From Anaerolineae bacterium (lineage in GTDB: Bacteria > Chloroflexota > Anaerolineae > 4572-78 > NAK82), in the NCBI GenBank assembly GCA_025062175.1, contig JANXAX010000108.1:1-7778 (forward strand): a DNA stretch of 7,778 nucleotides, written 5' to 3'. The notes below the pieces were generated by a model, which was not told the DNA's origin, did no database searches, and worked only from the letters and a program-made list of their open reading frames with translations. Below are positions 1-5,847 of the stretch, piece after piece. Positions within the stretch are counted from its first letter, which is position 1. The number at the start of each line of letters is the position of its first letter. A program made the translations under genes and the position numbers.

Positions 1-2
1 AG

Positions 3-161
3 CGGATGTTGATCGAAGGCCCTCGGGGCAGTATCATCGTGCTCCCAGTTAACCATGAGGTGGCCCTGGCTGTCGTGCTGGAAAAAGAGGCGAAACCGGG
101 TATTGCATTTCATGTTGTTCCCCGTGCCGCTCAGCAGATTCAACAGATTTTGAGACAATAG
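3..161 (+). CDS. Roadblock/LC7-domain protein, C-terminal fragment
   Basis: The reading frame is open from the left edge and ends at TAG 159-161, giving 52 residues of an incomplete gene. The visible part has the pattern typical of the end of a roadblock/LC7 (MglB-like) domain: an 'EGPRGSIIV' strand, a hydrophobic strand 'VALAVVLEKEA', a Gly-rich turn, and a terminal helix 'AAQQIQQILRQ'. Family members are small cytoplasmic dimers that act on or scaffold small Ras-like GTPases, and they are common in Chloroflexota, myxobacteria and actinobacteria. The start, any partner GTPase and the operon lie outside the window. The gene converges on the mevalonate kinase gene. The assignment rests on a short piece and is moderate. 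Confidence 0.55.
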   Translation, partial: RMLIEGPRGSIIVLPVNHEVALAVVLEKEAKPGIAFHVVPRAAQQIQQILRQ

Positions 162-567
162 CCTCTGGTCGCGCGTGTATGTCCCTTATGTGAGGGGAGA
201 CGGTTGCGCCGTGAGGCTGAGGACTGCTGGCGTCCTTCCACGTTCGCAGGGACGGGTGAGTTTTCAGCCTGAGACAGGGTTGCCACGTTTACCTTCATTC
301 GCGCCGAGGGCCATCCGAGCAGCGACCGTCAGAGAGCGGTTTCATCCTTCTCACCCTGGCCCTCTCCCACCAGATGAAGAGGGAAGCCACTTGTACGGTG
401 ACCGGCCATGGGGTTCTGGGCATTCTTCCATTCTTCATAGGCGAGCATCTCCGATACAACCAGCTCGGCCCGACCCGTGCACAGATTGCTTCCATCTCGC
501 CCCCAAATTGAAGTGCACCATGGATCCCCCGCCGCAGGCTTGAGTGATTAGGTGCTTCTATCTGATG
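162..567. other. Convergent intergenic region without a credible gene
   Basis: About 400 bp lie between the ends of two convergent genes. A 122-codon frame crosses it on the + strand, but its Arg/Pro-rich translation resembles no family and it lacks a good ribosome-binding site, so I do not call it. A weak hairpin at 182-198 (TCCCTT / AGGGGA, one G-T pair, 5-nt loop) lies 20 nt past the roadblock stop codon; it has no T-tract and is at best a poor terminator. A repeat-like segment at about 342-396 is listed separately. No tRNA or riboswitch is evident. Confidence 0.5.
342..396. repeat. Possible dispersed intergenic repeat (CCCTCTCCC-type)
   Basis: The stretch around TCACCCTGGCCCTCTCCC, followed by CAGATGAAGAGGGAAGCCA, resembles the pyrimidine-rich palindromic units often scattered between genes in many bacterial genomes. 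Within it CCCTCT (359-364) can pair with AGAGGG (378-383), flanked by TGG and CCA. Only one copy is visible in this window, so calling it a repeat is from resemblance, not from observed duplication. Confidence 0.3.
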
Positions 568-1542
568 TCAGTCGTCGGAAGCAGCCATCACGCAGGTGGA
601 TAACACCTGTGCCGCGCCGGCGCGTTCCAGTGCCTCGGTCACCGGCGCGATGTCTTCCTCCGCCACCAGGGCAATCATAAAACCGCCTCGTCCTGCGCCG
701 GAGAGCTTGGCGCCTAAAGCGCCCGCCGAACGCGCCACCTTCAGCAGTCGGTCCAACTCTGGAGATGAAACCCCCATCTCATTGAGCAAGGTTTGATTCT
801 CGTTCATGAGGGGGCCAAGGGCACGCCACTCCCCCCGCACGATTGCTTCTCGGGCGGCACGGACGAGCGCTGCAATGGTGTCGAACAAGTACTCATAGCG
901 GGCACGTTCCGCCTGCCAGCGTTGACGCACCGTGCCGACCACCTGCCGCGTCACGCTGGCGATGCCGGTGTCGGCGATCACCAGGTGGAAGGGCACACCC
1001 ACCTGCAACAATTCAACCGGTTCACCTGGCACAAAGTAAACCGGTTGCTGATAGGCGATCACCGTGTTGTCGATGCCGCTGGGGGTCCCATGGAAGAGTT
1101 TTTCCACCTCATATACCAGACGGGAAGTCTCTTCCGCCGAAAGAGGTTGATTAAAGTAGGTGGCCAACGCGCGTAGGAGTGCAGTCGCCACCGCGGCACC
1201 GCTGCCCAGACCTCGCGCGATGGGGATAGTCGAGGAGATGGTCAGCACTAAGTCAGGTTCCTGGGAGGGCGCAATGCCCAGATACGTCAGCCCCAGCAGA
1301 ACTGCCACGCGCAACGGGTCACCGGCCGGGGCTTCGCGCACGGGATAGCGACATGTCCCCTCGCCCGGAGCGAGAGCGGGCAGATCACAACACTCGAGCC
1401 ATATGCCACTGCCTCGCTCACCTGGCCGTACCGTGACACGTGCCTCCACCCCACGCACTGGCACCGCAATGGCAGGGCGTCCGTATACCACGGCATGTTC
1501 CCCAAAGAGGATCACCTTACCCGGCGCCCTACCCTCCCACAT
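568..1542 (-). CDS. mvk: Mevalonate kinase (GHMP kinase family)
   Basis: This 324-residue protein is predicted to phosphorylate mevalonate to 5-phosphomevalonate with ATP in the cytoplasm, the first kinase step of the mevalonate route to isoprenoids. All three GHMP-kinase motifs are visible: motif 1 'GKVILFGEHAVVYG' (8-21), the phosphate-binding motif 2 'PIARGLGSGAA' (107-117), and motif 3 'AKLSGAGRGGF' (278-288). The segment 'HGTPSGIDN' (151-159) matches the mevalonate-kinase substrate/catalytic region, with D158 as probable catalytic Asp. In motif 3 an Arg replaces one of the usual glycines. Length is normal for a bacterial or archaeal enzyme. The ATG at 1542 has an AGGGG ribosome-binding site 6 nt upstream. 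It lies 121 bp downstream of fhs on the same strand, with a large hairpin between, so it may be cotranscribed through partial termination or have its own start. No other mevalonate gene is in view. Confidence 0.92.
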   Translation of the reverse strand: MWEGRAPGKVILFGEHAVVYGRPAIAVPVRGVEARVTVRPGERGSGIWLECCDLPALAPGEGTCRYPVREAPAGDPLRVAVLLGLTYLGIAPSQEPDLVLTISSTIPIARGLGSGAAVATALLRALATYFNQPLSAEETSRLVYEVEKLFHGTPSGIDNTVIAYQQPVYFVPGEPVELLQVGVPFHLVIADTGIASVTRQVVGTVRQRWQAERARYEYLFDTIAALVRAAREAIVRGEWRALGPLMNENQTLLNEMGVSSPELDRLLKVARSAGALGAKLSGAGRGGFMIALVAEEDIAPVTEALERAGAAQVLSTCVMAASDD

Positions 1543-1563
1543 AGCAGTCCCCTAAAGAAACTT

Positions 1564-1622
1564 CTGCCGGGATCTGAGGGGCGAGGCATCCTATGCCTTG
1601 CGTCCTTCCCTGATCCCGGCAG
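1564..1622 (-). terminator. Large hairpin between fhs and mvk, possible terminator or attenuator
   Basis: Eleven bases, CTGCCGGGATC (1564-1574), are perfectly complementary to GATCCCGGCAG (1612-1622). Inside, AGGG (1577-1580) pairs with CCCT (1608-1611), and GCGAGGCAT (1581-1589) pairs with ATGCCTTGC (1593-1601) with one G-T pair and a 3-nt loop. About 24 pairs form in 59 nt. On the - strand it starts about 40 nt past the fhs stop and is followed by AAGTTTCTTTA, a modest T-rich tail, then the mvk ribosome-binding site. It fits a leaky terminator of fhs or an mRNA-stabilising structure. Confidence 0.5.
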
Positions 1623-1663
1623 CGTATCTCCTGCTGTGCTATATCGCCCAGACCGGCGTTTGC

Positions 1664-3421
1664 TCAGAACAGGCCCACCACACGGCCATCCTCGGTCAAA
1701 TCCACTTGCATAAACGCCGGACGTGAGGGCAGCCCAGGCATGGTGCGCATCTCACCGCACAGCGGATAGATGAAACCGGCTCCGACGCTGGCACGCACCT
1801 CGCGCACTGGCAGGGTGAAACCGGTTGGCACACCCTTTAGGTTCGGGTCATGGCTGAGGCTCAGGTGGGTCTTGGCCATACAGATCGGCAGGTTGCCGAA
1901 CCCCGCCTTTTCATATGCCTCGATCTGCTGGTTGGCCAGCGGTGTGTAATCCACCCCGTCTGCGCCGTATACCTTGGTGGCGATGGTCTCGATTTTTTTC
2001 TTAATCGGCCAGTCCAACGGGTAGAGGAAGTCAAAGTGACTGGGCTGCTCGCATGCCGAGATGACCGCCTCGGCCAGCTCGATGGCGCCGGCGCCGCCTT
2101 TGGCCCAGTGGTCAGATGGCACAGCTGCGTAGGCCCCCGCCTCTTCGGCGATGCGCTTGACCAGCTGGAGTTCGGCTTCGGTGTCGTACTTGAAGCGGTT
2201 AATCGCCACCACCACTGGGATACCGAACAGCTGCACAATCTGGATGTTCTTCACCAGGTTGGCACACCCCTTTTCCAGCAAGGGCAGGTTTTCCTCGGTG
2301 TAGGCCGGGTCGAGCGGCCGACCCGGGACGACCTTTGGACCACCACCGTGCATCTTCAGCGCACGCACGGTCGCCACCAGCACCACCGCGTTGGGAATCA
2401 ATCCTGAATAGCGACATTTAATGTTGAAGAACTTCTCCATCCCGATATCTGCGCCGAACCCGGACTCGGTCACCACATAATCGGCCAGCCTGACGGCAAT
2501 CTGGTCGGCGATGATGCTACTGTTGCCGTGTGCGATGTTGGCAAATGGCCCCGCATGCACCAGCGCCGGCGTGCCTTCCAGCGTCTGCATCAGGTTGGGC
2601 ATAATGGCGTCCTTCAAGAGCACTGTCATAGCGCCCGCCACGCCCAATTGCTCCGCCGTCACCGGTTCGCCGGCCACATTCTGGGCGACCACGATGCGCC
2701 CCAACCGTTGGCGCAGATCTTGTAAGCCTGTGGTGAGCGCCAGGATCGCCATCACCTCACTGGCAACGGCGATGTCGAAACCCGCTTCGCGCGGCACGCC
2801 ATCGTTGCGAGTGCCCAGACCGATCACAATCTTGCGCAACGCGCTGTCGTTGATGTCCACCACCCGGTTCCAGGTGATGGTGTAGGGATTGATGCGCAAC
2901 GGCTCGAGACCCGTGACCTCCTTGAAGCGTTCTCCCAAGTTGCGCTCGTGCAACATACGCGCGTCGATGGCCGCTGCCAACAAATTGTTCGCTGCAGCGA
3001 CCGCATGGATGTCGCCGGTCAGGTGCAAGTTGAAATCCTCCATCGGCACAACCTGGCTGTAACCGCCACCAGCGGCGCCGCCTTTGATACCGAACGTGGG
3101 ACCCAGCGAGGGTTGGCGGATGCACGTGATAACGTTTTTGCCCAGGTGTGCTCCCAACGCTTGACTGAGCCCTACCGTGGTGGTCGTCTTCCCCTCACCC
3201 AGTGGCGTTGGTGTGATGGCCGTCACATCAATATACTTCCCCTGCGGACGGTCCTTAAATCTCTCAAGCACGTCCAAATGGATCTTGGCCTTGTACTTGC
3301 CATAGTAGTCCAGGTCATCTTCGCTTAAGCCGATCGACTCCGCCACCTCCTTGATGGGCCGTAGGATCGCAGCTTGGGCAATCTCGATGTCGCTCGGTAC
3401 TGGATGTTTGATTTCGATCAT
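1664..3421 (-). CDS. fhs: Formate--tetrahydrofolate ligase
   Basis: This 585-residue cytoplasmic enzyme joins formate to tetrahydrofolate using ATP, giving 10-formyl-THF for purine and Met-tRNA formylation or for the methyl branch of the Wood-Ljungdahl pathway. The P-loop 'TPTPLGEGKTTTTVGL' (70-85) is intact. The family signature follows: 'PSLGPTFGIKGGAAGGG' (104-120), then 'PMEDFNLHLTGD' (126-137). Other hallmarks are 'FANIAHGNSSIIAD' (293-306), 'ESGFGADIGMEKF' (319-331), 'PGRPLDPAYTEENL' (366-379) and the C-terminal 'MPGLP' (561-565) ending in 'GLF'. It is somewhat longer than the roughly 556-560 residues of clostridial enzymes. The ATG at 3421 has an AGGGAGAGG purine tract ending 5 nt upstream. 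Transcription probably starts near 3560 from the promoter at 3567-3595. No other Wood-Ljungdahl gene is nearby, so a purely biosynthetic role is equally possible. Confidence 0.97.
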   Translation of the reverse strand: MIEIKHPVPSDIEIAQAAILRPIKEVAESIGLSEDDLDYYGKYKAKIHLDVLERFKDRPQGKYIDVTAITPTPLGEGKTTTTVGLSQALGAHLGKNVITCIRQPSLGPTFGIKGGAAGGGYSQVVPMEDFNLHLTGDIHAVAAANNLLAAAIDARMLHERNLGERFKEVTGLEPLRINPYTITWNRVVDINDSALRKIVIGLGTRNDGVPREAGFDIAVASEVMAILALTTGLQDLRQRLGRIVVAQNVAGEPVTAEQLGVAGAMTVLLKDAIMPNLMQTLEGTPALVHAGPFANIAHGNSSIIADQIAVRLADYVVTESGFGADIGMEKFFNIKCRYSGLIPNAVVLVATVRALKMHGGGPKVVPGRPLDPAYTEENLPLLEKGCANLVKNIQIVQLFGIPVVVAINRFKYDTEAELQLVKRIAEEAGAYAAVPSDHWAKGGAGAIELAEAVISACEQPSHFDFLYPLDWPIKKKIETIATKVYGADGVDYTPLANQQIEAYEKAGFGNLPICMAKTHLSLSHDPNLKGVPTGFTLPVREVRASVGAGFIYPLCGEMRTMPGLPSRPAFMQVDLTEDGRVVGLF

Positions 3422-3560
3422 AGCAGCCTCTCCCTTTCGTCTTTGTCTTGAACCGCTTTCATAGCGCCCGTTGACCTAGTTGAGAATCCAATCTGGGGGA
3501 TGGGATCAGAAGGGACTTCTATCGCACAATGTTTGTGCCCGCTCGAACGCGCGTCTAGTT
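3422..3560 (-). promoter_or_regulatory. fhs 5' leader with two short inverted repeats
   Basis: If transcription starts near 3560, the fhs message has a leader of about 138 nt. It contains a perfect 6-bp hairpin, GCACAA / TTGTGC with a 3-nt loop (3524-3538), and next to it a 5-bp one, AGAAG / CTTCT with a 3-nt loop (3508-3520). Either could be an RNA structure or a protein-binding dyad. I looked for the tetrahydrofolate riboswitch, an attractive idea for this gene, and could not match its conserved core. The function is unknown. Confidence 0.3.
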
Positions 3561-3566
3561 GGGCAG

Positions 3567-3595
3567 ATAGTAGCACGAGCTCATATGGTTGTCAA
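3567..3595 (-). promoter_or_regulatory. Predicted sigma-70-type promoter of fhs
   Basis: Read on the - strand, a perfect -35 box TTGACA (3595-3590) is followed by a 17-nt spacer and TACTAT (3572-3567), which matches the -10 consensus at four of six positions including the key first, second and last bases. The transcription start would fall near 3560. Box quality and ideal spacing make this one of the two best promoters in the window. Confidence 0.6.
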
Positions 3596-3617
3596 AAGAC
3601 GAAATGGGGTGCAGAAT
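3589..3617 (+). promoter_or_regulatory. Possible divergent promoter of the phosphoesterase gene
   Basis: On the + strand TTGTCA (3589-3594) is followed by a 17-nt spacer and CAGAAT (3612-3617), a five-of-six and four-of-six match to the -35 and -10 consensus. Its -35 box is almost the same base pairs as the -35 box of the fhs promoter, because TTGTCAA read backwards is TTGACAA. The -10 lacks the favoured first T, so this is weaker than the fhs promoter. Confidence 0.3.
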
Positions 3618-3672
3618 GATCTGCGGGAAGGATAGGTATCGGTCGCTTTATAGGTTGCCCTTTGACGCGCGC

Positions 3673-3679
3673 GAGAGGA
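3673..3679 (+). promoter_or_regulatory. Ribosome-binding site that decides the phosphoesterase start
   Basis: GAGAGGA lies 6 nt before the ATG at 3686, a good spacing. The in-frame TTG at 3662 lies upstream of it and the ATG at 3680 directly abuts it, so neither can use it well. Confidence 0.55.
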
Positions 3680-3685
3680 ATGTCC

Positions 3686-4696
3686 ATGCTTGGAATCGCC
3701 CTAGGTCGGTTCGGAGGCAAGCTCTCGGCAGGATTACTCCTGATCGTCCTGCTCTGGTGTTCTCAACATGTCTCAGCGGTGTCCGCCGTTGCACCCGACT
3801 GGACGGAGCAGGCGGCTCGTTCTGACTTTTCGATCGTTGTGCTCCCGGACACGCAAAACTATGCCCAAAGCTACCCACATATCTTTGAAGCGCAGACGCG
3901 CTGGATTGTGCAACAGCGCACGATCCATAACATCGCGTATGTCGCTCATGTGGGGGATATTGTCAACTCAGCCTCTGCGACACGTCAATGGGAGAATGCG
4001 TCTGCGGCCATGGCCATCCTGGAAGACCCATTCACGACGAATCTGCCAGATGGCATCCCCTATGGTATTCTGCCTGGCAACCACGACTTCCCCACTGAGA
4101 ATTACAATCGCTACTTTGGTGTGCAACGCTTCTCCGGTCGCGGTTATTATGGCGGTCACTATGGGGAGGACAACAATAACAACTATGGATTGTTCAGCGC
4201 AGGTGGCATGGATTTCATCATGATCAACCTGCAATATCGGCCTGGCAACGACATCCTCGCCTGGGCAGATACGTTGCTGAAGACCTATCCCGAGCGGCGT
4301 GCCATTGTGGTCTCCCACGAAATTTTGGGCGCGGATGCGTCGTTCACCTTTCTGGGCCAGGCAATTTACCGCGCCCTGCGGGATAACCCCAACCTGTTTT
4401 TGCTGCTCTGTGGGCATGTGCACACCGAGGCGTGGCGAATGGATATGTATGACGGACGCGTGATCTATACCTTATTGGCCGATTACCAAGACGAACCCAA
4501 CGGCGGCAATGGCTGGCTGCGCATCCTGAGATTCTCCCCCAACCAGGACACGATTCAGGTGATGACATACTCCCCCACTCTGGATCGCTATCAGACCGAT
4601 ACCGATAGCCAGTTCACACTGGCGTATGACATGGCGCCACGGAGTGCATCCCCGCCCGCAGTACTTCGCGCGTACCTGGCAAACCCATTGCCCTAA
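3686..4696 (+). CDS. Secreted calcineurin-like metallophosphoesterase
   Basis: This 336-residue protein (from the ATG at 3686; in-frame TTG 3662 and ATG 3680 are less likely) begins with a signal peptide. Basic residues R8 and K12 precede a hydrophobic core 'AGLLLIVLLWC' (15-25), with a likely signal peptidase I site after 'VSAVSA' near residue 34. The phosphoesterase metal-site motifs come in order: 'LPDTQNY' (53-59, D55 and Q57), 'HVGDIVN' (88-94, D91), 'LPGNHDF' (129-135, N132/H133), 'VVSHE' (208-212, H211) and 'CGHVHTE' (242-248, H244/H246). Q57 replaces the usual second His of the first motif, as in the PDTQ branch of the family. It probably cleaves phosphoester or nucleotide substrates outside the membrane with two metal ions; the substrate cannot be read from the sequence. 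It is divergent from fhs and precedes the LacI gene, which has its own promoter, so it is probably a single-gene unit. Confidence 0.88.
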   Translation: MLGIALGRFGGKLSAGLLLIVLLWCSQHVSAVSAVAPDWTEQAARSDFSIVVLPDTQNYAQSYPHIFEAQTRWIVQQRTIHNIAYVAHVGDIVNSASATRQWENASAAMAILEDPFTTNLPDGIPYGILPGNHDFPTENYNRYFGVQRFSGRGYYGGHYGEDNNNNYGLFSAGGMDFIMINLQYRPGNDILAWADTLLKTYPERRAIVVSHEILGADASFTFLGQAIYRALRDNPNLFLLLCGHVHTEAWRMDMYDGRVIYTLLADYQDEPNGGNGWLRILRFSPNQDTIQVMTYSPTLDRYQTDTDSQFTLAYDMAPRSASPPAVLRAYLANPLP

Positions 4697-4722
4697 AGTG
4701 AAAATGGAACAACAGCAAGGAA

Positions 4723-4752
4723 TTGACAGCGCGACCGGTTGCATGTTAAGAT
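4723..4752 (+). promoter_or_regulatory. Predicted promoter of the LacI-family gene and operon
   Basis: A perfect -35 box TTGACA (4723-4728) is followed by the -10 candidate TAAGAT (4747-4752, four of six, spacing 18) or TTAAGA (4746-4751, spacing 17). The start of transcription would fall near 4758-4760, inside the palindromic operator, a layout expected for repression by blocking RNA polymerase. Confidence 0.6.
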
Positions 4753-4756
4753 ATCT

Positions 4757-4768
4757 GTGAGCGCTCAC
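4757..4768. promoter_or_regulatory. Perfect palindromic LacI-type operator
   Basis: GTGAGCGCTCAC is a perfect 12-bp palindrome with a central CpG, the hallmark of LacI-family operators. It is identical to the core of the symmetric 'ideal' lac operator. It overlaps the predicted transcription start of the LacI-family gene itself, so autorepression, and repression of the downstream genes if they are cotranscribed, is the natural reading. That this repressor binds it is inferred from position. Confidence 0.7.
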
Positions 4769-4780
4769 GGGAGCGGTCAC
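4769..4780. promoter_or_regulatory. Second, imperfect operator copy abutting the first
   Basis: GGGAGCGGTCAC follows the perfect operator with no gap and matches it at 10 of 12 positions. The two copies are direct repeats with centres 12 bp apart. It may be a weaker second site or the remains of an operator duplication. Confidence 0.35.
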
Positions 4781-4813
4781 AAAGCTTGGGTGTCACTCAG
4801 CAGGTTGGCTGTT

Positions 4814-5812
4814 GTGAAGCGTCGAGTCACTATCGAGGATGTGGCGCGGATGGCGGGGGTATCCCGTCAAACCGTCTCGCGCGCGATCAACAACAAGGGT
4901 GAGATCAGCCCGCTCACCCTGGAGCGCGTAATGAACGCAATCCATCAACTGGGCTACCGCCCCAGTTGGGTGGCGCGCGGGTTGGCCACGCAGCGCACCC
5001 GCACACTTGGTCTGGTGGTGCCAGACATCACCAACCCTTTTTTCCCGGAAGTGGCCCGCGGCGTGCAGGACGCCGCTCACACACAGGGTTATCACGTATT
5101 CCTGTATAATACAGATGAAAGCGCGGAGCGGGAATATCAAATTCTCTATTCCCTGGCCGCGCAGCTAGTGGACGGCATCCTGCTGTTTGGCTCACGCATC
5201 GCCGACGCCGAATTACGCGCCTTCGTGGAACACTACCGCCCTTTGGTCGTGCTCAATCGGCATATCGTGCATCCTGGGGTCGGGATGGTCCTGGTTGATA
5301 ATCTAGCAGGCGCGCGGTTGGCCGTGGAACACTTGGTGCGCCGGGGACATCGTTACATTGGGATGTTGGCCGGGCCGCTGACTTCGCCGAGCAGTATGCA
5401 ACGTGTGGCAGGCTTTCGCAATGCCCTTGCCGAGCACCAACTGCCCTTTCAAGAGAGCTATATCGCACCTGGCCCTCCCACCCTGGACGGCGGCCGCACA
5501 ATCACCGAACAGCTGTTGCGGCGTCATCCAGAGATTACCGCGCTGCTCGCCTACAATGACGTGATGGCCCTCGGCGCAGTGCAGACCTATCGAACGTTGG
5601 GCTATCGCATCCCAGAACAGCGTGCCGTGGTGGGCTTCGATGATATCTGGATCGCTGCATTGACCCACCCGGCCCTGACCACCATCCGGGTGAACAAGTA
5701 CGAAGTGGGATATCGCGCAACGCAGTGCTTATTGTCCATGATCGAAGATGTCACCCAATGCCCTCCCGCGGTTGAGATTGGGGTCGAACTGGTCATCCGC
5801 GAGTCGGCATAA
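4814..5812 (+). CDS. LacI-family transcriptional repressor
   Basis: This 332-residue protein is a sugar- or sugar-acid-responsive DNA-binding regulator. Residues 5-26 form the helix-turn-helix, 'TIEDVARMAGVSRQTVSRAIN', with recognition-helix residues R18 and Q19 and conserved R23. The hinge 'PSWVARGLATQ' (50-60) carries L57, the leucine that intercalates at the central CpG of the operator. From residue 63 follows a periplasmic-binding-protein-like ligand and dimer domain with 'LGLVVPDITNPFF' (65-77), 'DGILLFGSR', 'GHRYIGMLAG', 'AYNDVMALGA' and 'VVGFDDIWIA'. I chose the GTG at 4814 because the family's conserved N terminus begins right after it and the length is then typical. An AGG lies 9 nt upstream. 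Earlier in-frame starts at 4739 and 4790 lie before the predicted transcript start or lack a ribosome-binding site. There is no tetramerisation tail, so a dimer is expected. The neighbours suggest a hexonate or hexuronate effector, but the sequence does not identify it. Confidence 0.93.
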   Translation: MKRRVTIEDVARMAGVSRQTVSRAINNKGEISPLTLERVMNAIHQLGYRPSWVARGLATQRTRTLGLVVPDITNPFFPEVARGVQDAAHTQGYHVFLYNTDESAEREYQILYSLAAQLVDGILLFGSRIADAELRAFVEHYRPLVVLNRHIVHPGVGMVLVDNLAGARLAVEHLVRRGHRYIGMLAGPLTSPSSMQRVAGFRNALAEHQLPFQESYIAPGPPTLDGGRTITEQLLRRHPEITALLAYNDVMALGAVQTYRTLGYRIPEQRAVVGFDDIWIAALTHPALTTIRVNKYEVGYRATQCLLSMIEDVTQCPPAVEIGVELVIRESA

Positions 5813-5823
5813 CCAACCGACTC
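5801..5823 (+). other. Intercistronic hairpin across the repressor stop codon
   Basis: GAGTCGG (5801-5807) and CCGACTC (5817-5823) form a perfect 7-bp stem with a 9-nt loop that contains the TAA stop codon (5810-5812). No T-tract follows, so it is unlikely to be a terminator; it may affect mRNA processing or coupling to the dehydrogenase gene, whose ribosome-binding site lies about 10 nt further on. Confidence 0.35.
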
Positions 5824-5833
5824 TCAGCATAAC

Positions 5834-5838
5834 GAGGT
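5834..5838 (+). promoter_or_regulatory. Ribosome-binding site of the dehydrogenase gene
   Basis: GAGGT stands 9 nt before the ATG at 5848. The in-frame GTG at 5839 directly abuts it and is too close, so the ATG is preferred. Confidence 0.5.
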
Positions 5839-5847
5839 GTGAGACAT

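Noticed and set aside
182..198. Rho-independent terminator after the roadblock gene
   Set aside because: The stem is only six pairs with a wobble and no T-tract follows.
175..543. 122-codon open frame on the + strand in the convergent gap
   Set aside because: Its translation is Arg/Pro-rich without domain pattern, it runs through a repeat-like element, and no convincing ribosome-binding site precedes it.
1850..2407. 185-codon open frame opposite fhs
   Set aside because: It lies wholly antisense to a well-conserved gene and reflects its codon usage; the translation resembles no family.
3422..3560. Tetrahydrofolate riboswitch upstream of fhs
   Set aside because: The gene's function made it plausible, but I could not align the conserved core or its stems to the leader.
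4739..4813. N-terminal extension of the LacI-family protein from TTG 4739
   Set aside because: The extension would start before the predicted transcription start and contain the operator; the family's conserved N terminus begins at GTG 4814.
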